From Armatimonadota bacterium (lineage in GTDB: Bacteria > Armatimonadota > Fimbriimonadia > Fimbriimonadales > Fimbriimonadaceae): DNA of 64,000 bases. Shown in pieces: positions 45,680 through 54,360 of this stretch. The notes below the pieces were generated by a model. It saw only the letters and a program-made list of their open reading frames with translations. It did not search any database and was not told where the DNA came from. The DNA is taken from NCBI GenBank assembly GCA_027451905.1, contig DAIDHV010000001.1, positions 162,667 through 226,666 on the forward strand. The letters run 5' to 3'. Numbering within the stretch: the first letter of the stretch is position 1; every line of letters begins with the position of its first letter. Made by a program: the position numbers and the translations under genes.

Positions 45680-46549
45680 TTGGTCATGCTGTCGCAAGCA
45701 TTAAAATTGCTCCGACCAAAGCAATGGGTCAAGGGACTTCTTGTCTTGGCCGCCCCCCTCTTTACGAACCGACTTTATGCCCTTTCGGACTGGACGCGCA
45801 TCTTTCTTGCTTTTGCCTCGATAACTGCGGCTTCATCGGCAACTTACATCTTTAATGATTGGAAAGATCGAGACCGAGACAAGGTTCACCCCAAAAAAAA
45901 GCACCGGCCGATTGCTTCTGGAGCGGTATCTGGTACTGCCGCCATTGCCATTGGTGGGCTTTGCCTTACCGTTGCGGCTGGTACCGCCGGTCTTCTTGGA
46001 TTAACGTTTAGCACCGTCATAGCCGTCTATCTTATTCTTCAGATTTCCTACAACCTAGGATTAAAACATGTGGCAGTGGCCGACGTCTTCGTGCTTTCGT
46101 CTGGGTACGTGATTCGTGCTGCCCTTGGTGCTATTGCCATTGATGTTGCAATTTCCCGTTGGCTGTATTTTTGCACCGGCTTGCTCGCCCTCTTCGTCAG
46201 TTTTGGCAAGCGGTACGCAGAGCTGAGAGGCACTGGAACAACTGGGCGAGCCGTTTTAGAACAGTACAACACGGAAGGACTCAAGGCTATGATCTATGTT
46301 GCCGCTGCAGGAGCTTCCCTCAGTTACGGAATCTATGCCATTGAGAGCCCGACTGGCAAAAGCCATCCCTTGCTGGTGATTACAACCATATGGGTCTATT
46401 ACGGAGTCTTGAGATATCTCCATCTTCTTTTTGGCCAAAATGAAGGGGGAGAGCCTGAATCTCTCTTTTTAAAGGATCCTCATCTTTTGGTCAGTGTCGC
46501 CATGTTTCTGCTGTCTTCTCTTGCTGCCATGAAGTTATCAACACCGTAA
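45680..46549 (+). CDS. UbiA-family prenyltransferase, polyprenyl-phosphate phosphoribosyltransferase-like
   Basis: A 289-residue integral membrane protein with eight or nine helices and two Asp-rich motifs: NDWKDRDRDKVHPKKK and a second loop containing RYAELRG. It resembles decaprenyl-phosphate phosphoribosyltransferase (the Rv3806c type), which moves phosphoribose from PRPP to polyprenyl phosphate. The two genes that follow look like DprE2 and DprE1, the enzymes that epimerise the product, so the context supports this narrower call over a quinone-synthesis UbiA. Confidence 0.82.
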   Translation: MVMLSQALKLLRPKQWVKGLLVLAAPLFTNRLYALSDWTRIFLAFASITAASSATYIFNDWKDRDRDKVHPKKKHRPIASGAVSGTAAIAIGGLCLTVAAGTAGLLGLTFSTVIAVYLILQISYNLGLKHVAVADVFVLSSGYVIRAALGAIAIDVAISRWLYFCTGLLALFVSFGKRYAELRGTGTTGRAVLEQYNTEGLKAMIYVAAAGASLSYGIYAIESPTGKSHPLLVITTIWVYYGVLRYLHLLFGQNEGGEPESLFLKDPHLLVSVAMFLLSSLAAMKLSTP

Positions 46550-46555
46550 GTGCTT

Positions 46556-47278
46556 ATGAACGAAAAAGTCATCATCATCGGAGGCACTTCGGGGATTGGA
46601 GAAGAAATAGTGCGCCAGCTTGCCAAAGAAGGAGCATCCATCGCCGTCTTTGGTAGAAACAGAACGGCATTAACTAGCCTCCACTCCGATTTTCCAACTC
46701 AAGTGACCACCTTCGAGCATGATGTCACCAGCAGCTTCAATGCGGATTCTCTGCTAGAAAGCGCGGCCGCCGAGCTTGGAGGGCTAGACACATTTATTTA
46801 TTGCTCCGGCGTCCTCCACGCTTCGGACCCTGATGACTTTGATTTTGCCAAAGATAGTGAGATGATCCGCGTGAACCTCCTTGGTGCCATTCAGTGGCTG
46901 GACGCGGTGGCAACACGGATGGCATCAGTCAAAAAAGGTTCTATCCTTGTGATTGGCAGCGTGGCTGGTGATCGCCCCCGCAAATCAATGCCAGGTTACG
47001 GAGCCAGCAAAGCTGGATTGCACTTCTTTGCGGAAGGCTTGCGATATAAACTTTGGGATCGAGGAGTCACCGTGTCCAACGTCAAACCAGGGCCGGTTAG
47101 CACTCCCATGACCGCTTCTTTGCCGATGCCAATGAAGATTTCCGCCGAAGACGCGGCGAGGAGAATTCTAAAACTTCGCCACAAGTCTGGCAACCACTAT
47201 TTGCTACTCAGTCAAAGGATCATCTTTGGAATTATGAAAATTGTTCCAGAAGCGATTATGAAACGGATTTCTTTTTGA
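46556..47278 (+). CDS. short-chain dehydrogenase, DprE2-like keto-sugar reductase
   Basis: From ATG 46556 the product is 240 residues of classical SDR: the cofactor loop GGTSGIGEE, an NNAG-like CSGVLHAS, the catalytic Ser in VIGSVAGD and Tyr-x3-Lys in GYGASKAGL. A hydrophobic/basic C-terminal tail (IIFGIMKIVPEAIMKRISF) suggests membrane association, as in DprE2. It would reduce the 2-keto intermediate produced by the FAD enzyme encoded 10 bp downstream. Annotation depends mainly on this pairing. Confidence 0.8.
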   Translation: MNEKVIIIGGTSGIGEEIVRQLAKEGASIAVFGRNRTALTSLHSDFPTQVTTFEHDVTSSFNADSLLESAAAELGGLDTFIYCSGVLHASDPDDFDFAKDSEMIRVNLLGAIQWLDAVATRMASVKKGSILVIGSVAGDRPRKSMPGYGASKAGLHFFAEGLRYKLWDRGVTVSNVKPGPVSTPMTASLPMPMKISAEDAARRILKLRHKSGNHYLLLSQRIIFGIMKIVPEAIMKRISF

Positions 47279-47288
47279 GGAGCCCTGC

Positions 47289-48743
47289 ATGAGTCTCCAA
47301 AATCCATCTCTAAACTCCACAATCAAAAGGCTCACCGCGTTTGGAGGGGCAGTTTGGGGTGATTGCTATGTGATGACTCCCTTCACCGAAGAAGACATCT
47401 TTGCTGTTTTTCAATTTGCTAAGGCTAGCGGAAAGAAAGTTGTTTTAAGAGGGGCTGGCAGAAGTTATGGAGACGCATCGGTTTCTCAGGAGCAACTTGC
47501 CATCTCTTTAGAAAAAATGAATTCCGTCCTCTCCTTTGACCAAACACTAGGAATCATCGAAGTTCAGGGCGGGATGTCTCTACTCGAACTCTGCCGCTAT
47601 GTGGTGGGGTACGGTTTTTGGCCCCCAGTGGTGAGCGGGACATCAAGGACAACCATCGCTGGCGCAGTAGCCCTCAATATCCACGGTAAAAACCAATACT
47701 TTGAAGGAACTTTTTGCGAGCATTGCTTAGAGTACAAACTTCTTTCTAGTGACGGGGTGCTACACACGGTCACCGCTCAATCCGACCTCGGGAAGGCCCT
47801 GCCGGGTCATCTTGGTCTCTTTGGAGTTTTAATTTCCGTTAAGATAAAACTCAAAAAGCTTTCCATTCCTTTTGTGTACCGGCAAAAGTTGCCGATCCGT
47901 AATTGGCAGCAGCAGATCGCCTCAATGGAAGCATGCCTATCGAAGGCTTCTGCGGTAGTGAGCTGGGTTGATGGATGCACCGATGGTGCAGGCACCTTAG
48001 AGGTCGCCTACCCACCGGATTCGTCAAGCCATTCTCCTAATCAGGAACTGGACATCTCTGAAATTCACAAGTCAAACCAAGAGACGGGTTCAGGCTTGGG
48101 CCAGAAACCACACCGCCCGCTACCCATTGGTCCTGGCCCTCACTCATTAGCCGCCACCTTGGGCCCCTATGCCTTGCGCTTAGCCATTCAAAAGCCGCTT
48201 TTGCCCCTCACCAATGCCCTACGCCGCTGGGCGGATCGCACACTAGGAAGCCAAGCCAAGTTGTGTGATCTCTACCGATTTAATTTTCAACTTGATTGGC
48301 TTTGGGACTGGGACACCGCGTACAAGCCAGGAGCCTTGGTCCAATTTCAGGCTGGTGTTCCGAGGGCCGAATCTGAGGCAATCTTTCCCGCTCTTGTCAA
48401 TTTATGCCATCGAAGAGGCTTCCCTCCTACCTTGTTAGTCCTCAAACGGCACCGCCCCGGAGTTGGGATTTTAGACTACTTAGGGGATGGTCACTCCTTG
48501 GCAATCGACATCAATCAGGTGAAAGGAACGGGACCCGCGGTTGCTGCCCTATACAATGAACTGACGGAAATGATCCTCTCTGTTGGAGGCAAAATCTATC
48601 TCGCCAAGGATTTTCTGCTTCAAGAAGAACAATTTCAAAGAATGCACCCTGCCCAAAGCATCAGTGCTTTTAAAGAGTGGAGGCGCAAAATGGATCCTGA
48701 ACTTATCCTAACTTCTTCCCTTGCCGAACGTTTAAACTTGTAG
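47289..48743 (+). CDS. FAD-dependent oxidase, DprE1-like
   Basis: A 484-residue VAO/PCMH-family flavoprotein with VVLRGAGRSYGDAS and VVSGTSRTTIAGAVALNIHG for FAD binding. The C-terminal substrate domain resembles mycobacterial DprE1: DWLWDWDTAYKPGALVQFQ, KIYLAKDFLL containing the lysine that matches the catalytic Lys418, and WRRKMDPE near the end. It would oxidise the 2'-hydroxyl of polyprenylphosphoryl ribose. At the position of Cys387 in Mycobacterium tuberculosis, the target of benzothiazinones, I read Ala (GHSLAIDI). An insert of roughly 50 residues, rich in Ser, Pro and Gly, follows the FAD domain. Confidence 0.85.
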   Translation: MSLQNPSLNSTIKRLTAFGGAVWGDCYVMTPFTEEDIFAVFQFAKASGKKVVLRGAGRSYGDASVSQEQLAISLEKMNSVLSFDQTLGIIEVQGGMSLLELCRYVVGYGFWPPVVSGTSRTTIAGAVALNIHGKNQYFEGTFCEHCLEYKLLSSDGVLHTVTAQSDLGKALPGHLGLFGVLISVKIKLKKLSIPFVYRQKLPIRNWQQQIASMEACLSKASAVVSWVDGCTDGAGTLEVAYPPDSSSHSPNQELDISEIHKSNQETGSGLGQKPHRPLPIGPGPHSLAATLGPYALRLAIQKPLLPLTNALRRWADRTLGSQAKLCDLYRFNFQLDWLWDWDTAYKPGALVQFQAGVPRAESEAIFPALVNLCHRRGFPPTLLVLKRHRPGVGILDYLGDGHSLAIDINQVKGTGPAVAALYNELTEMILSVGGKIYLAKDFLLQEEQFQRMHPAQSISAFKEWRRKMDPELILTSSLAERLNL

Positions 48744-48867
48744 CTAAGGAACCCGCGAGATGAGTACGGAGTAAACTACCTTTGGAGGTACCAAGAACCT
48801 TCATGCCATTTTATTTAGTTTGAGCTTCAAAAAACGCTGACCGTAAAGACCTCAATACTTTTGCGCA

Positions 48868-49851
48868 ATGATTGAATCCATTCAAACCGATGTACTTGAG
48901 GCTTTTTTGGGCTTTTTATCAACTGCCGAAAGCGTCATCATTGGAACTCACTTGAACCCAGATGGAGACGCGATTGGCAGCGCGCTTGCGGTGGCGCATT
49001 TTTTGGATGGTCTAGCCATCCCTTATGAAGTGGTTTGCCATCACCCCGTCCCTAAAAACTTGAGGTTTTTACCTGGTGCGGCGCGAGTCTCAACCGTGAC
49101 CAATCAAAAACATTCTCTCGGGATCGTGGTTGATTTGGATGCCTTTGACCGTCTTGGCACCACCGAACCTTATTTTAGAGCCTGTGATCACATTGTGGTT
49201 GTTGATCATCACGTACCAATCGAAGCGCCCGGTGATTTAAGAATTGTTGATCCGGAGGCACCTGCCACTTCCCTGATACTCACTCGACTCTTTCGGTCCC
49301 TCAAGGCACCTTTTACACCGGCCATGGCAACTTGCCTCTTTACCGGACTAACCACCGATACTGGCAGTTTTCGATTTAGGAATACGAATCCTGAATCGTT
49401 TGATGTGGGTGGCTATTTGCTTGACTGCGGCGCCGACTTAGAACTCATCGCCCAAGAGGTTTTTATGAACCGGCCCTTGGAATCCACCCGGTTGCTAGGG
49501 CACGTTTTATCGACCATGCAGCTAGAAGCAGACGGGCAAATCTGCTGGGCACTCATCATGAACAAGGATTTCTTGGATTTTGGCGCCAAGGATGAAGATA
49601 CGGAAGGCTTTGTGAATGAACTTCTTGCTGTCGATACGGTCAAAATTGCGGTCCTTGCAAGAGAATCCAAACCAGGCAGAGTGCGTTATAGTTTACGGTC
49701 ACGCAAGGGGATTGATGTTGCAAAAGTTGCCCAGGAATTTGGGGGCGGCGGCCATGTTAATGCGGCAGGGCTGAGCCTTATTGATCTGGACCCTCAACTT
49801 GGAATGGCTCAGGTAATTGAGAGCCTCAAAAAGTGCTTGGCTTCCTCCTAG
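48868..49851 (+). CDS. nrnA: DHH-family phosphoesterase (nanoRNase/pAp phosphatase)
   Basis: A 327-residue DHH/DHHA1 protein with GTHLNPDGDAIGSALA, VVDLDAFDR, VVDHHVP and the C-terminal GGGGHVNAAG substrate-binding motif. NrnA-type enzymes degrade very short RNAs and dephosphorylate pAp. The gene overlaps truB by 19 bp, the usual neighbourhood for this family. The 124 bp before it contain a small hairpin (TACCT/AGGTA near 48778-48791) but no recognised promoter. Confidence 0.92.
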   Translation: MIESIQTDVLEAFLGFLSTAESVIIGTHLNPDGDAIGSALAVAHFLDGLAIPYEVVCHHPVPKNLRFLPGAARVSTVTNQKHSLGIVVDLDAFDRLGTTEPYFRACDHIVVVDHHVPIEAPGDLRIVDPEAPATSLILTRLFRSLKAPFTPAMATCLFTGLTTDTGSFRFRNTNPESFDVGGYLLDCGADLELIAQEVFMNRPLESTRLLGHVLSTMQLEADGQICWALIMNKDFLDFGAKDEDTEGFVNELLAVDTVKIAVLARESKPGRVRYSLRSRKGIDVAKVAQEFGGGGHVNAAGLSLIDLDPQLGMAQVIESLKKCLASS

Positions 49852-50711
49852 TCAACAAACCGGCTGGCATCTCATCCCATGATGCTATTTATGCGGTTCG
49901 GCGGAAACTTCAGGTCAAGAGAGTTGGACACGCAGGAACCTTAGATCCCCTTGCATCCGGTCTGCTTGTGGTTGCGGTCGGGCCCGCCACTCGGTATTTG
50001 CAGTACTTGGCTCTTGAACCCAAAGTGTATGAAGCGACTGTTCTTTTTGGATTGGCAACCACCACTTATGATTCAGAAGGAGAATCGCTGGGCACCCCGT
50101 GCCCACCCCCTCTTAACCTGAAGCAAGAAATTGAAAAGGTGATACCCCAATATCTTGGGCTGATTGAGCAAACTCCACCCCAGTTCTCTGCGATTAAAAT
50201 CAAGGGCCAACCAGCGTATAAATACGCTCGAGCCGGTGAGACGGTTGAAATTGCATCCAGAAAAGTCCTCATCGAAAAAATCAAGCTTCTCGACCTAGAT
50301 GGGGATGCTTGCACTATAGAAGTCACCTGCTCCGGTGGAACCTATATTCGGACCCTAGCTCACGATTTTGGTGTCACTCTTGGCTGCGGGGCCCACCTAA
50401 CCGCCCTCAAACGAACTCAAATTGGAAGCTATCAGCTAGCAAACGCGGTTGAACTTGATGCCATCACCCCCGATGATCTCATAACAATGCAGGCTGGACT
50501 TGCCCATCTTCAATCAAGACCATTACATTTAAATGAAGCTCAACTGATACAAACTGGTCAAAAAGTTGCCAATCCTGATGCAATTCAGGATGGAATCAAA
50601 GTAGTCTTGGTAAACAAAGATGGCAACTTCATTGGAATCGGCAGAGTTGAGCAAGAGTGGATCTATCCAGAGTGCATCTTGCCAAACTCAGTGGCTTCCA
50701 GCCATCTATAA
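49833..50711 (+). CDS. truB: tRNA pseudouridine-55 synthase
   Basis: A 292-residue TruB with GFLLVNKPAGISSHDAIYAV, the catalytic Asp38 in GHAGTLDPLASGLL, and CSGGTYIRTLAHDFG. It isomerises uridine 55 in the T-loop of tRNAs. The start is GTG at 49833, inside the end of nrnA, giving translational coupling. The C-terminal extension of about 60 residues resembles a reduced PUA-type domain. Confidence 0.95.
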   Translation: MLGFLLVNKPAGISSHDAIYAVRRKLQVKRVGHAGTLDPLASGLLVVAVGPATRYLQYLALEPKVYEATVLFGLATTTYDSEGESLGTPCPPPLNLKQEIEKVIPQYLGLIEQTPPQFSAIKIKGQPAYKYARAGETVEIASRKVLIEKIKLLDLDGDACTIEVTCSGGTYIRTLAHDFGVTLGCGAHLTALKRTQIGSYQLANAVELDAITPDDLITMQAGLAHLQSRPLHLNEAQLIQTGQKVANPDAIQDGIKVVLVNKDGNFIGIGRVEQEWIYPECILPNSVASSHL

Positions 50712-50712
50712 A

Positions 50713-51171
50713 GTGGAAAGCCGAAAGGTGCTTCTTTCCCAATTTGCTTGGTTCTGGTTTTGGGTCGGCGTGACAGGATTTGGGATTTATCTTAAGCCGT
50801 CGCCTTACCTCCATGGCACCCACGAAGAACTTCACCTTCCGCCGTGCCCCAGCGTGCTGCTCTTCAATCGACCATGCCCTGGCTGTGGGTTAACCACCAG
50901 TTTTACTTCACTTATCCACGGCAATTTGGCAATGTCCATAAAAGCTCACCCTTTTGGACCCCTTCTTTACATTTTGTTCACCCTCACCGCCCTGATTTGC
51001 CTTGCAGGTTGGATTTATAAATTTAAATTTAACGCAGGTTATCGGCCAATCCAAAAAGGAATTACGATACTGCTGGCTGCTTTTCTGATTTTTGGAGCCT
51101 ATCGTTTTGCAACAACTCCGAACTACGCATCTCCAGCCGAGAGGCAGTTGCAGCTAGTGCGCCGATTTTAG
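50713..51171 (+). CDS. DUF2752 membrane protein
   Basis: I choose GTG 50713, just after the truB stop; an alternative is GTG 50728, and the frame is open further upstream inside truB. The roughly 150-residue product has a first helix, then FNRPCPGCGLTTSFTSLIHG, the CPGCGxT motif that defines DUF2752, and two further helices (FGPLLYILFTLTALICLAGW and GITILLAAFLIFGAYRF). Function is unknown for the family. Confidence 0.8.
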   Translation: MESRKVLLSQFAWFWFWVGVTGFGIYLKPSPYLHGTHEELHLPPCPSVLLFNRPCPGCGLTTSFTSLIHGNLAMSIKAHPFGPLLYILFTLTALICLAGWIYKFKFNAGYRPIQKGITILLAAFLIFGAYRFATTPNYASPAERQLQLVRRF

Positions 51172-51199
51172 ACCTGTCTTCTCACCGGCCGTTGGCTCT

Positions 51200-52186
51200 T
51201 CATTGCCACCCTTGAATGGAAAAGACGGTTGGAATTCCACCTGTGTGCCAGAACAAGATTCTGCCTTCGAGCTCCTTTTTGGAGATGAGATCAAGCAAAC
51301 CCACCATGGCCTTGCCAGAGTAAACCGGATCTAAAAGCAGACCCTCCTCCCGCGCAACCATTTGGATTACACTAAGCGTTTTGTCATCCAGAACCGAGTA
51401 CCCTTTCCCCACATAACCAAGTCTCAGATCAAATTCATGGACCTCCACTGCCTTCAACTCTTGATCTTGCTCGGCTACTTTCCGGCTGAGGTCGGCAAAA
51501 TCCTGAACGAGATCTGGTTCAGGGTCTGCCGCAATTCCAACGACTTTACTTTGGCCAGCAAAGCCCATGTGCAAGCCAACCTGAGTGCTTCCGCTGGAAC
51601 TTGGGGAGACAACATAATCAAAACCAGTAGGAATCTGTGCCATTGCTTCGCGTGCTGCCAGAACAAAAGAATGGGCCCCCAGAGTGCTGCTTCCCCCTAT
51701 TGGAACCTTGTAAACAGTTTTGCCAGCTTTCTCCAAATCGTGGGCAAGGTTATCAGTAAGGCTGTACAATTCATCCCATGTTCCATCAGGATATTTATAT
51801 AACTTTACATTAAAGACTTTATCTAATAATACATTTCCAGAATCTTGTGAGAGCCCCTCACCAGACGGTGGGTCACCTTCGAAAGGCAGGCTCATAACGC
51901 AGGCATGACATTCGATACCAAACATAGAACAAGCGGCTCCCAGTTGTCGGACAAAATTCGATTGAAGGGCTCCGCAAGTGACAATGGCATTTGCTCCGCA
52001 TTTGAGAGCATCTGGAATGAGATACTCTAGCTTTCGACCTTTGTTTCCACCAAGGGCAAAGCCAGTAAGATCATCGCGCTTGATCCAGATTTCCGTCCGG
52101 AGCTTGTCAGTCAGCCGATCCAGCCGGTGGATCGGAGTCGGCAAACAGCAGAGGTTAATTCGTGGGGGAGAGTCTTCCAACCCCAT
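51200..52186 (-). CDS. D-cysteine desulfhydrase / ACC deaminase-family PLP enzyme
   Basis: A 328-residue fold-type II PLP enzyme with the family block IKRDDLTGFALGGNKGRKLE containing the Schiff-base lysine, then TCGALQSNFVRQLGAA, and a glycine/serine phosphate loop (SPSSSGSTQVG). Members are annotated as D-cysteine desulfhydrase or 1-aminocyclopropane-1-carboxylate deaminase, and which reaction applies here cannot be read safely. It is transcribed away from the surface-protein gene at 52549. Confidence 0.85.
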   Translation of the reverse strand: MGLEDSPPRINLCCLPTPIHRLDRLTDKLRTEIWIKRDDLTGFALGGNKGRKLEYLIPDALKCGANAIVTCGALQSNFVRQLGAACSMFGIECHACVMSLPFEGDPPSGEGLSQDSGNVLLDKVFNVKLYKYPDGTWDELYSLTDNLAHDLEKAGKTVYKVPIGGSSTLGAHSFVLAAREAMAQIPTGFDYVVSPSSSGSTQVGLHMGFAGQSKVVGIAADPEPDLVQDFADLSRKVAEQDQELKAVEVHEFDLRLGYVGKGYSVLDDKTLSVIQMVAREEGLLLDPVYSGKAMVGLLDLISKKELEGRILFWHTGGIPTVFSIQGWQ

Positions 52187-52358
52187 AAGTGTAGCCCACC
52201 ATCATCTGACCCACATAAACCATTTCTCCGCAAAAGTTGGCAGCCAAGAACAATTGCGAATTAGAAAGCACAATTCAGGTCTGCTAAAGTACACGGTGCC
52301 ATCCGGCAGCCCATCGGCTGACTTGAATTTGCTGAAGAATCGTTTGAAAATGGGCTAG

Positions 52359-52392
52359 GGTTCTCCCATGCTTGGCGAAGGATGGGAGAACC
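52359..52392 (+). terminator. strong hairpin upstream of the surface-protein gene
   Basis: GGTTCTCCCAT at 52359-52369 pairs perfectly with ATGGGAGAACC at 52382-52392, giving an 11-bp stem and a 12-base loop, followed by TTTAAAAA. The spacer 52187-52493 has no gene. The hairpin could be a transcription terminator, an attenuator for the gene downstream, or the scar of a small mobile repeat. Confidence 0.5.
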
Positions 52393-52427
52393 TTTAAAAA
52401 TTGCAAATTTCGTCGGTAATGACCCAA

Positions 52428-52441
52428 CCGTAATGTTACGG
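52428..52441. promoter_or_regulatory. palindrome CCGTAA-TG-TTACGG
   Basis: A perfect 6-bp inverted repeat with a two-base centre lies 53 bp before the first Met codon in frame with the leader discussed at 52494. The shape is that of a small operator for a dimeric regulator. No regulator can be assigned. Confidence 0.35.
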
Positions 52442-52548
52442 CTTATGACCAGTTCACAAAAATGAGAGACTCCGAGGAAACAGATGCAACCTCATGGGCG
52501 GATCAAACGTTTTATTGACTATGGTAGCTAGTCTATGCGCTCTTATGT

Positions 52549-54360
52549 TTGTTGGACGGAATCTACAGCATCCACTCCACTCCACTCCACTCCACTCCAC
52601 TCCACTCCACTCCACTCCACTCTGAAAAAGTGTGTGCATGTGCTAGGCAGCGATCTCCCCTATATAAAGCACGATATTCGGGGAATAAGAAATCCGGGTT
52701 TATCGGCTCGGAAATCTTTCCCCATGTGCCAAGTTCTGGTACTTTATCGTCTCCTGGCATAATCTCAAGATACGATAATCTTCTCGCATTACTGATGCCA
52801 GGCGGCCCAGGGGGTAACAATGGGCTCACGGCTGAGTATTCAGATGATCGTGGGCCGGTGGTCACGGAGATCGATCCGACGCCGACTTCTTCGATGGTGG
52901 CACCATCGGCACTTGAGGCAGGTCAACGGGACAGTGTGACCTGGAGCGGCTACATAACGGTTCCCAGTACGGGCACTTACCAGTTCATTATCGATCTTGG
53001 GCAAGGCGTAGTCCAGTCAACCCGAGTTACGATTGCAGGCGAGCAGGTATATACAAATTCCACCACAGGTTTGACGGGCTATCCTCCCGAAATTACACAA
53101 TCTTCAATTTCTTTAACTGGGGGAGTTACCTATCCAATTGTTATTTTTTGCGGCAACATGTACAACTTTAACTGGGCACCGCGAGCGATCATCATTAATT
53201 CCTCTGGGCAACAGACGGCACTGACCTCAACCTATTTCGCCCCAGCCGTTATTACGAGCCAGCCGCAATTTAACACGTCGCTGACCGTTCCGAACCAAGT
53301 TAATGGAACTTGGTCGGCATCAGACAGTCCCGTGGGATTTCGGGTCTATAGGCAATTGCCGAACACTCCGACCTGGGAGTTCTTTACATTGGGACTATAT
53401 GGCTCTTACAGTCCATCGCAATCCTCCTTCGTTGATACATCTGTGCCAGAAGGGACAGATGTGCGGTACTACATCAAATCCGTATATAATAACCCTGTCA
53501 CCGGCGCAACCACGCTCAGCACTGGCACTGAAAGCGATATCGTGGTGCCCTGGCAGATTGCCCTTTCACCGGCGAACACCGGCGATGGACGCATCACTTT
53601 ATTCTGGTCTGCACCTCCGGATTGTTCCAGTTTCAATATCTACCAAGATTCTGCCGAAGGCTCTCCTTCTAATCTTGTCGGTAATGTGAGTCCATCGTCT
53701 GTTCAGGACACAAGGTACGGTCAAACAAATAGCTACATGTACTCGCTATCTGGTCTAACCTTCGGCACAACCTATTACTTTACCGTGCAGGGACTTGACG
53801 CCAATGGAAACGTGGTTCACACGAGCCAGCAAGAGATGTGCGATGCAGACACTACGGGAATTCCGTGGGATGAGGCTAATACATCTGACCTCGAGGCACA
53901 AATACTTGCCGACGCGGGGTACGGTCCAAACTCTGGCGTGTACTACTACATGTTGGGACCAAACAATGTCCTTTACTCTTATGAAAATGGGGATGTGAGC
54001 GCGATTCCAAACGATTACACTTCAACTGCGGATCCCTCCTTTTTGACCGGTCCCCACGGCGAGGTGAAACTTAAACCGTGGGGAAACACTGGACCCTATT
54101 TTGAATGGTACACAAAAAATACAGGCTACAACTTTTGGACCGCACCGATCTCCCTTTCCAGTAGCAGAAGCGACTACAACCTCCTGTCTCCGTCTGGCAT
54201 AGGCTTTGACACCGCCAACGTTTACACGGGAGGCGGTCTTCTCATCAATGGCAAGACAGAGGCTCCTGTCGATGCTGGCCTCGAGTCGTATCAAACTTCA
54301 TCCGGAGGGACCGGCCACTTTGAAGACGCGCTATTGCGGAGAAAGGAAGTGCCGGTATGA
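52549..54360 (+). CDS. PA14-like/fibronectin-type surface protein, possibly phase-variable
   Basis: A 603-codon frame. After the pentanucleotide repeat and about 55 low-complexity residues, a PA14-like beta domain begins at GLTAEYSDDRGPVV (SVTWSGYITVPSTGTYQFII inside it). Fibronectin-III-like segments follow (VGFRVYRQLPNTPTWEFF and LSPANTGDGRITLFWSAP with TYYFTVQGLD). The C-terminal piece contains TANVYTGGGLLING. The listed TTG start has no ribosome site or signal; ATG 52795 is the first internal Met. A better leader lies in another frame at ATG 52494 or 52521 and would join this frame if one repeat were gained. The tail after about 54304 is foreign sequence and ends at the start of the next gene. 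Confidence 0.65.
   Translation: MLDGIYSIHSTPLHSTPLHSTPLHSEKVCACARQRSPLYKARYSGNKKSGFIGSEIFPHVPSSGTLSSPGIISRYDNLLALLMPGGPGGNNGLTAEYSDDRGPVVTEIDPTPTSSMVAPSALEAGQRDSVTWSGYITVPSTGTYQFIIDLGQGVVQSTRVTIAGEQVYTNSTTGLTGYPPEITQSSISLTGGVTYPIVIFCGNMYNFNWAPRAIIINSSGQQTALTSTYFAPAVITSQPQFNTSLTVPNQVNGTWSASDSPVGFRVYRQLPNTPTWEFFTLGLYGSYSPSQSSFVDTSVPEGTDVRYYIKSVYNNPVTGATTLSTGTESDIVVPWQIALSPANTGDGRITLFWSAPPDCSSFNIYQDSAEGSPSNLVGNVSPSSVQDTRYGQTNSYMYSLSGLTFGTTYYFTVQGLDANGNVVHTSQQEMCDADTTGIPWDEANTSDLEAQILADAGYGPNSGVYYYMLGPNNVLYSYENGDVSAIPNDYTSTADPSFLTGPHGEVKLKPWGNTGPYFEWYTKNTGYNFWTAPISLSSSRSDYNLLSPSGIGFDTANVYTGGGLLINGKTEAPVDAGLESYQTSSGGTGHFEDALLRRKEVPV
52571..52620 (+). repeat. pentanucleotide tandem repeat (TCCAC)10
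   Basis: Ten uninterrupted copies of TCCAC occupy 50 bp, near the 5' end of the long surface-protein frame, where they encode a repeating His-Ser-Thr-Pro-Leu motif. Because the unit is not a multiple of three, each gain or loss changes the downstream reading frame. Uninterrupted repeats of this length are prone to slipped-strand mispairing, the classic basis of phase variation. Confidence 0.95.
54202..54304 (+). repeat. left copy of the 103-bp homology flanking the mobile block
   Basis: This stretch aligns without gaps to 59871-59973 at roughly three-quarters identity and includes a perfect 20-bp match (54229-54248 with 59898-59917). Both encode the DTANVYTGGGLLING and DAGLESYQ segment in the same phase. 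The two copies are 5,669 bp apart and enclose the defence and mobility genes. Confidence 0.85.

Noticed and set aside
52454-52639. Minus-strand frame through the pentanucleotide repeat
   Set aside because: Its apparent repetitive peptide is only the translation of the repeat; no start context or flanking protein-like sequence.
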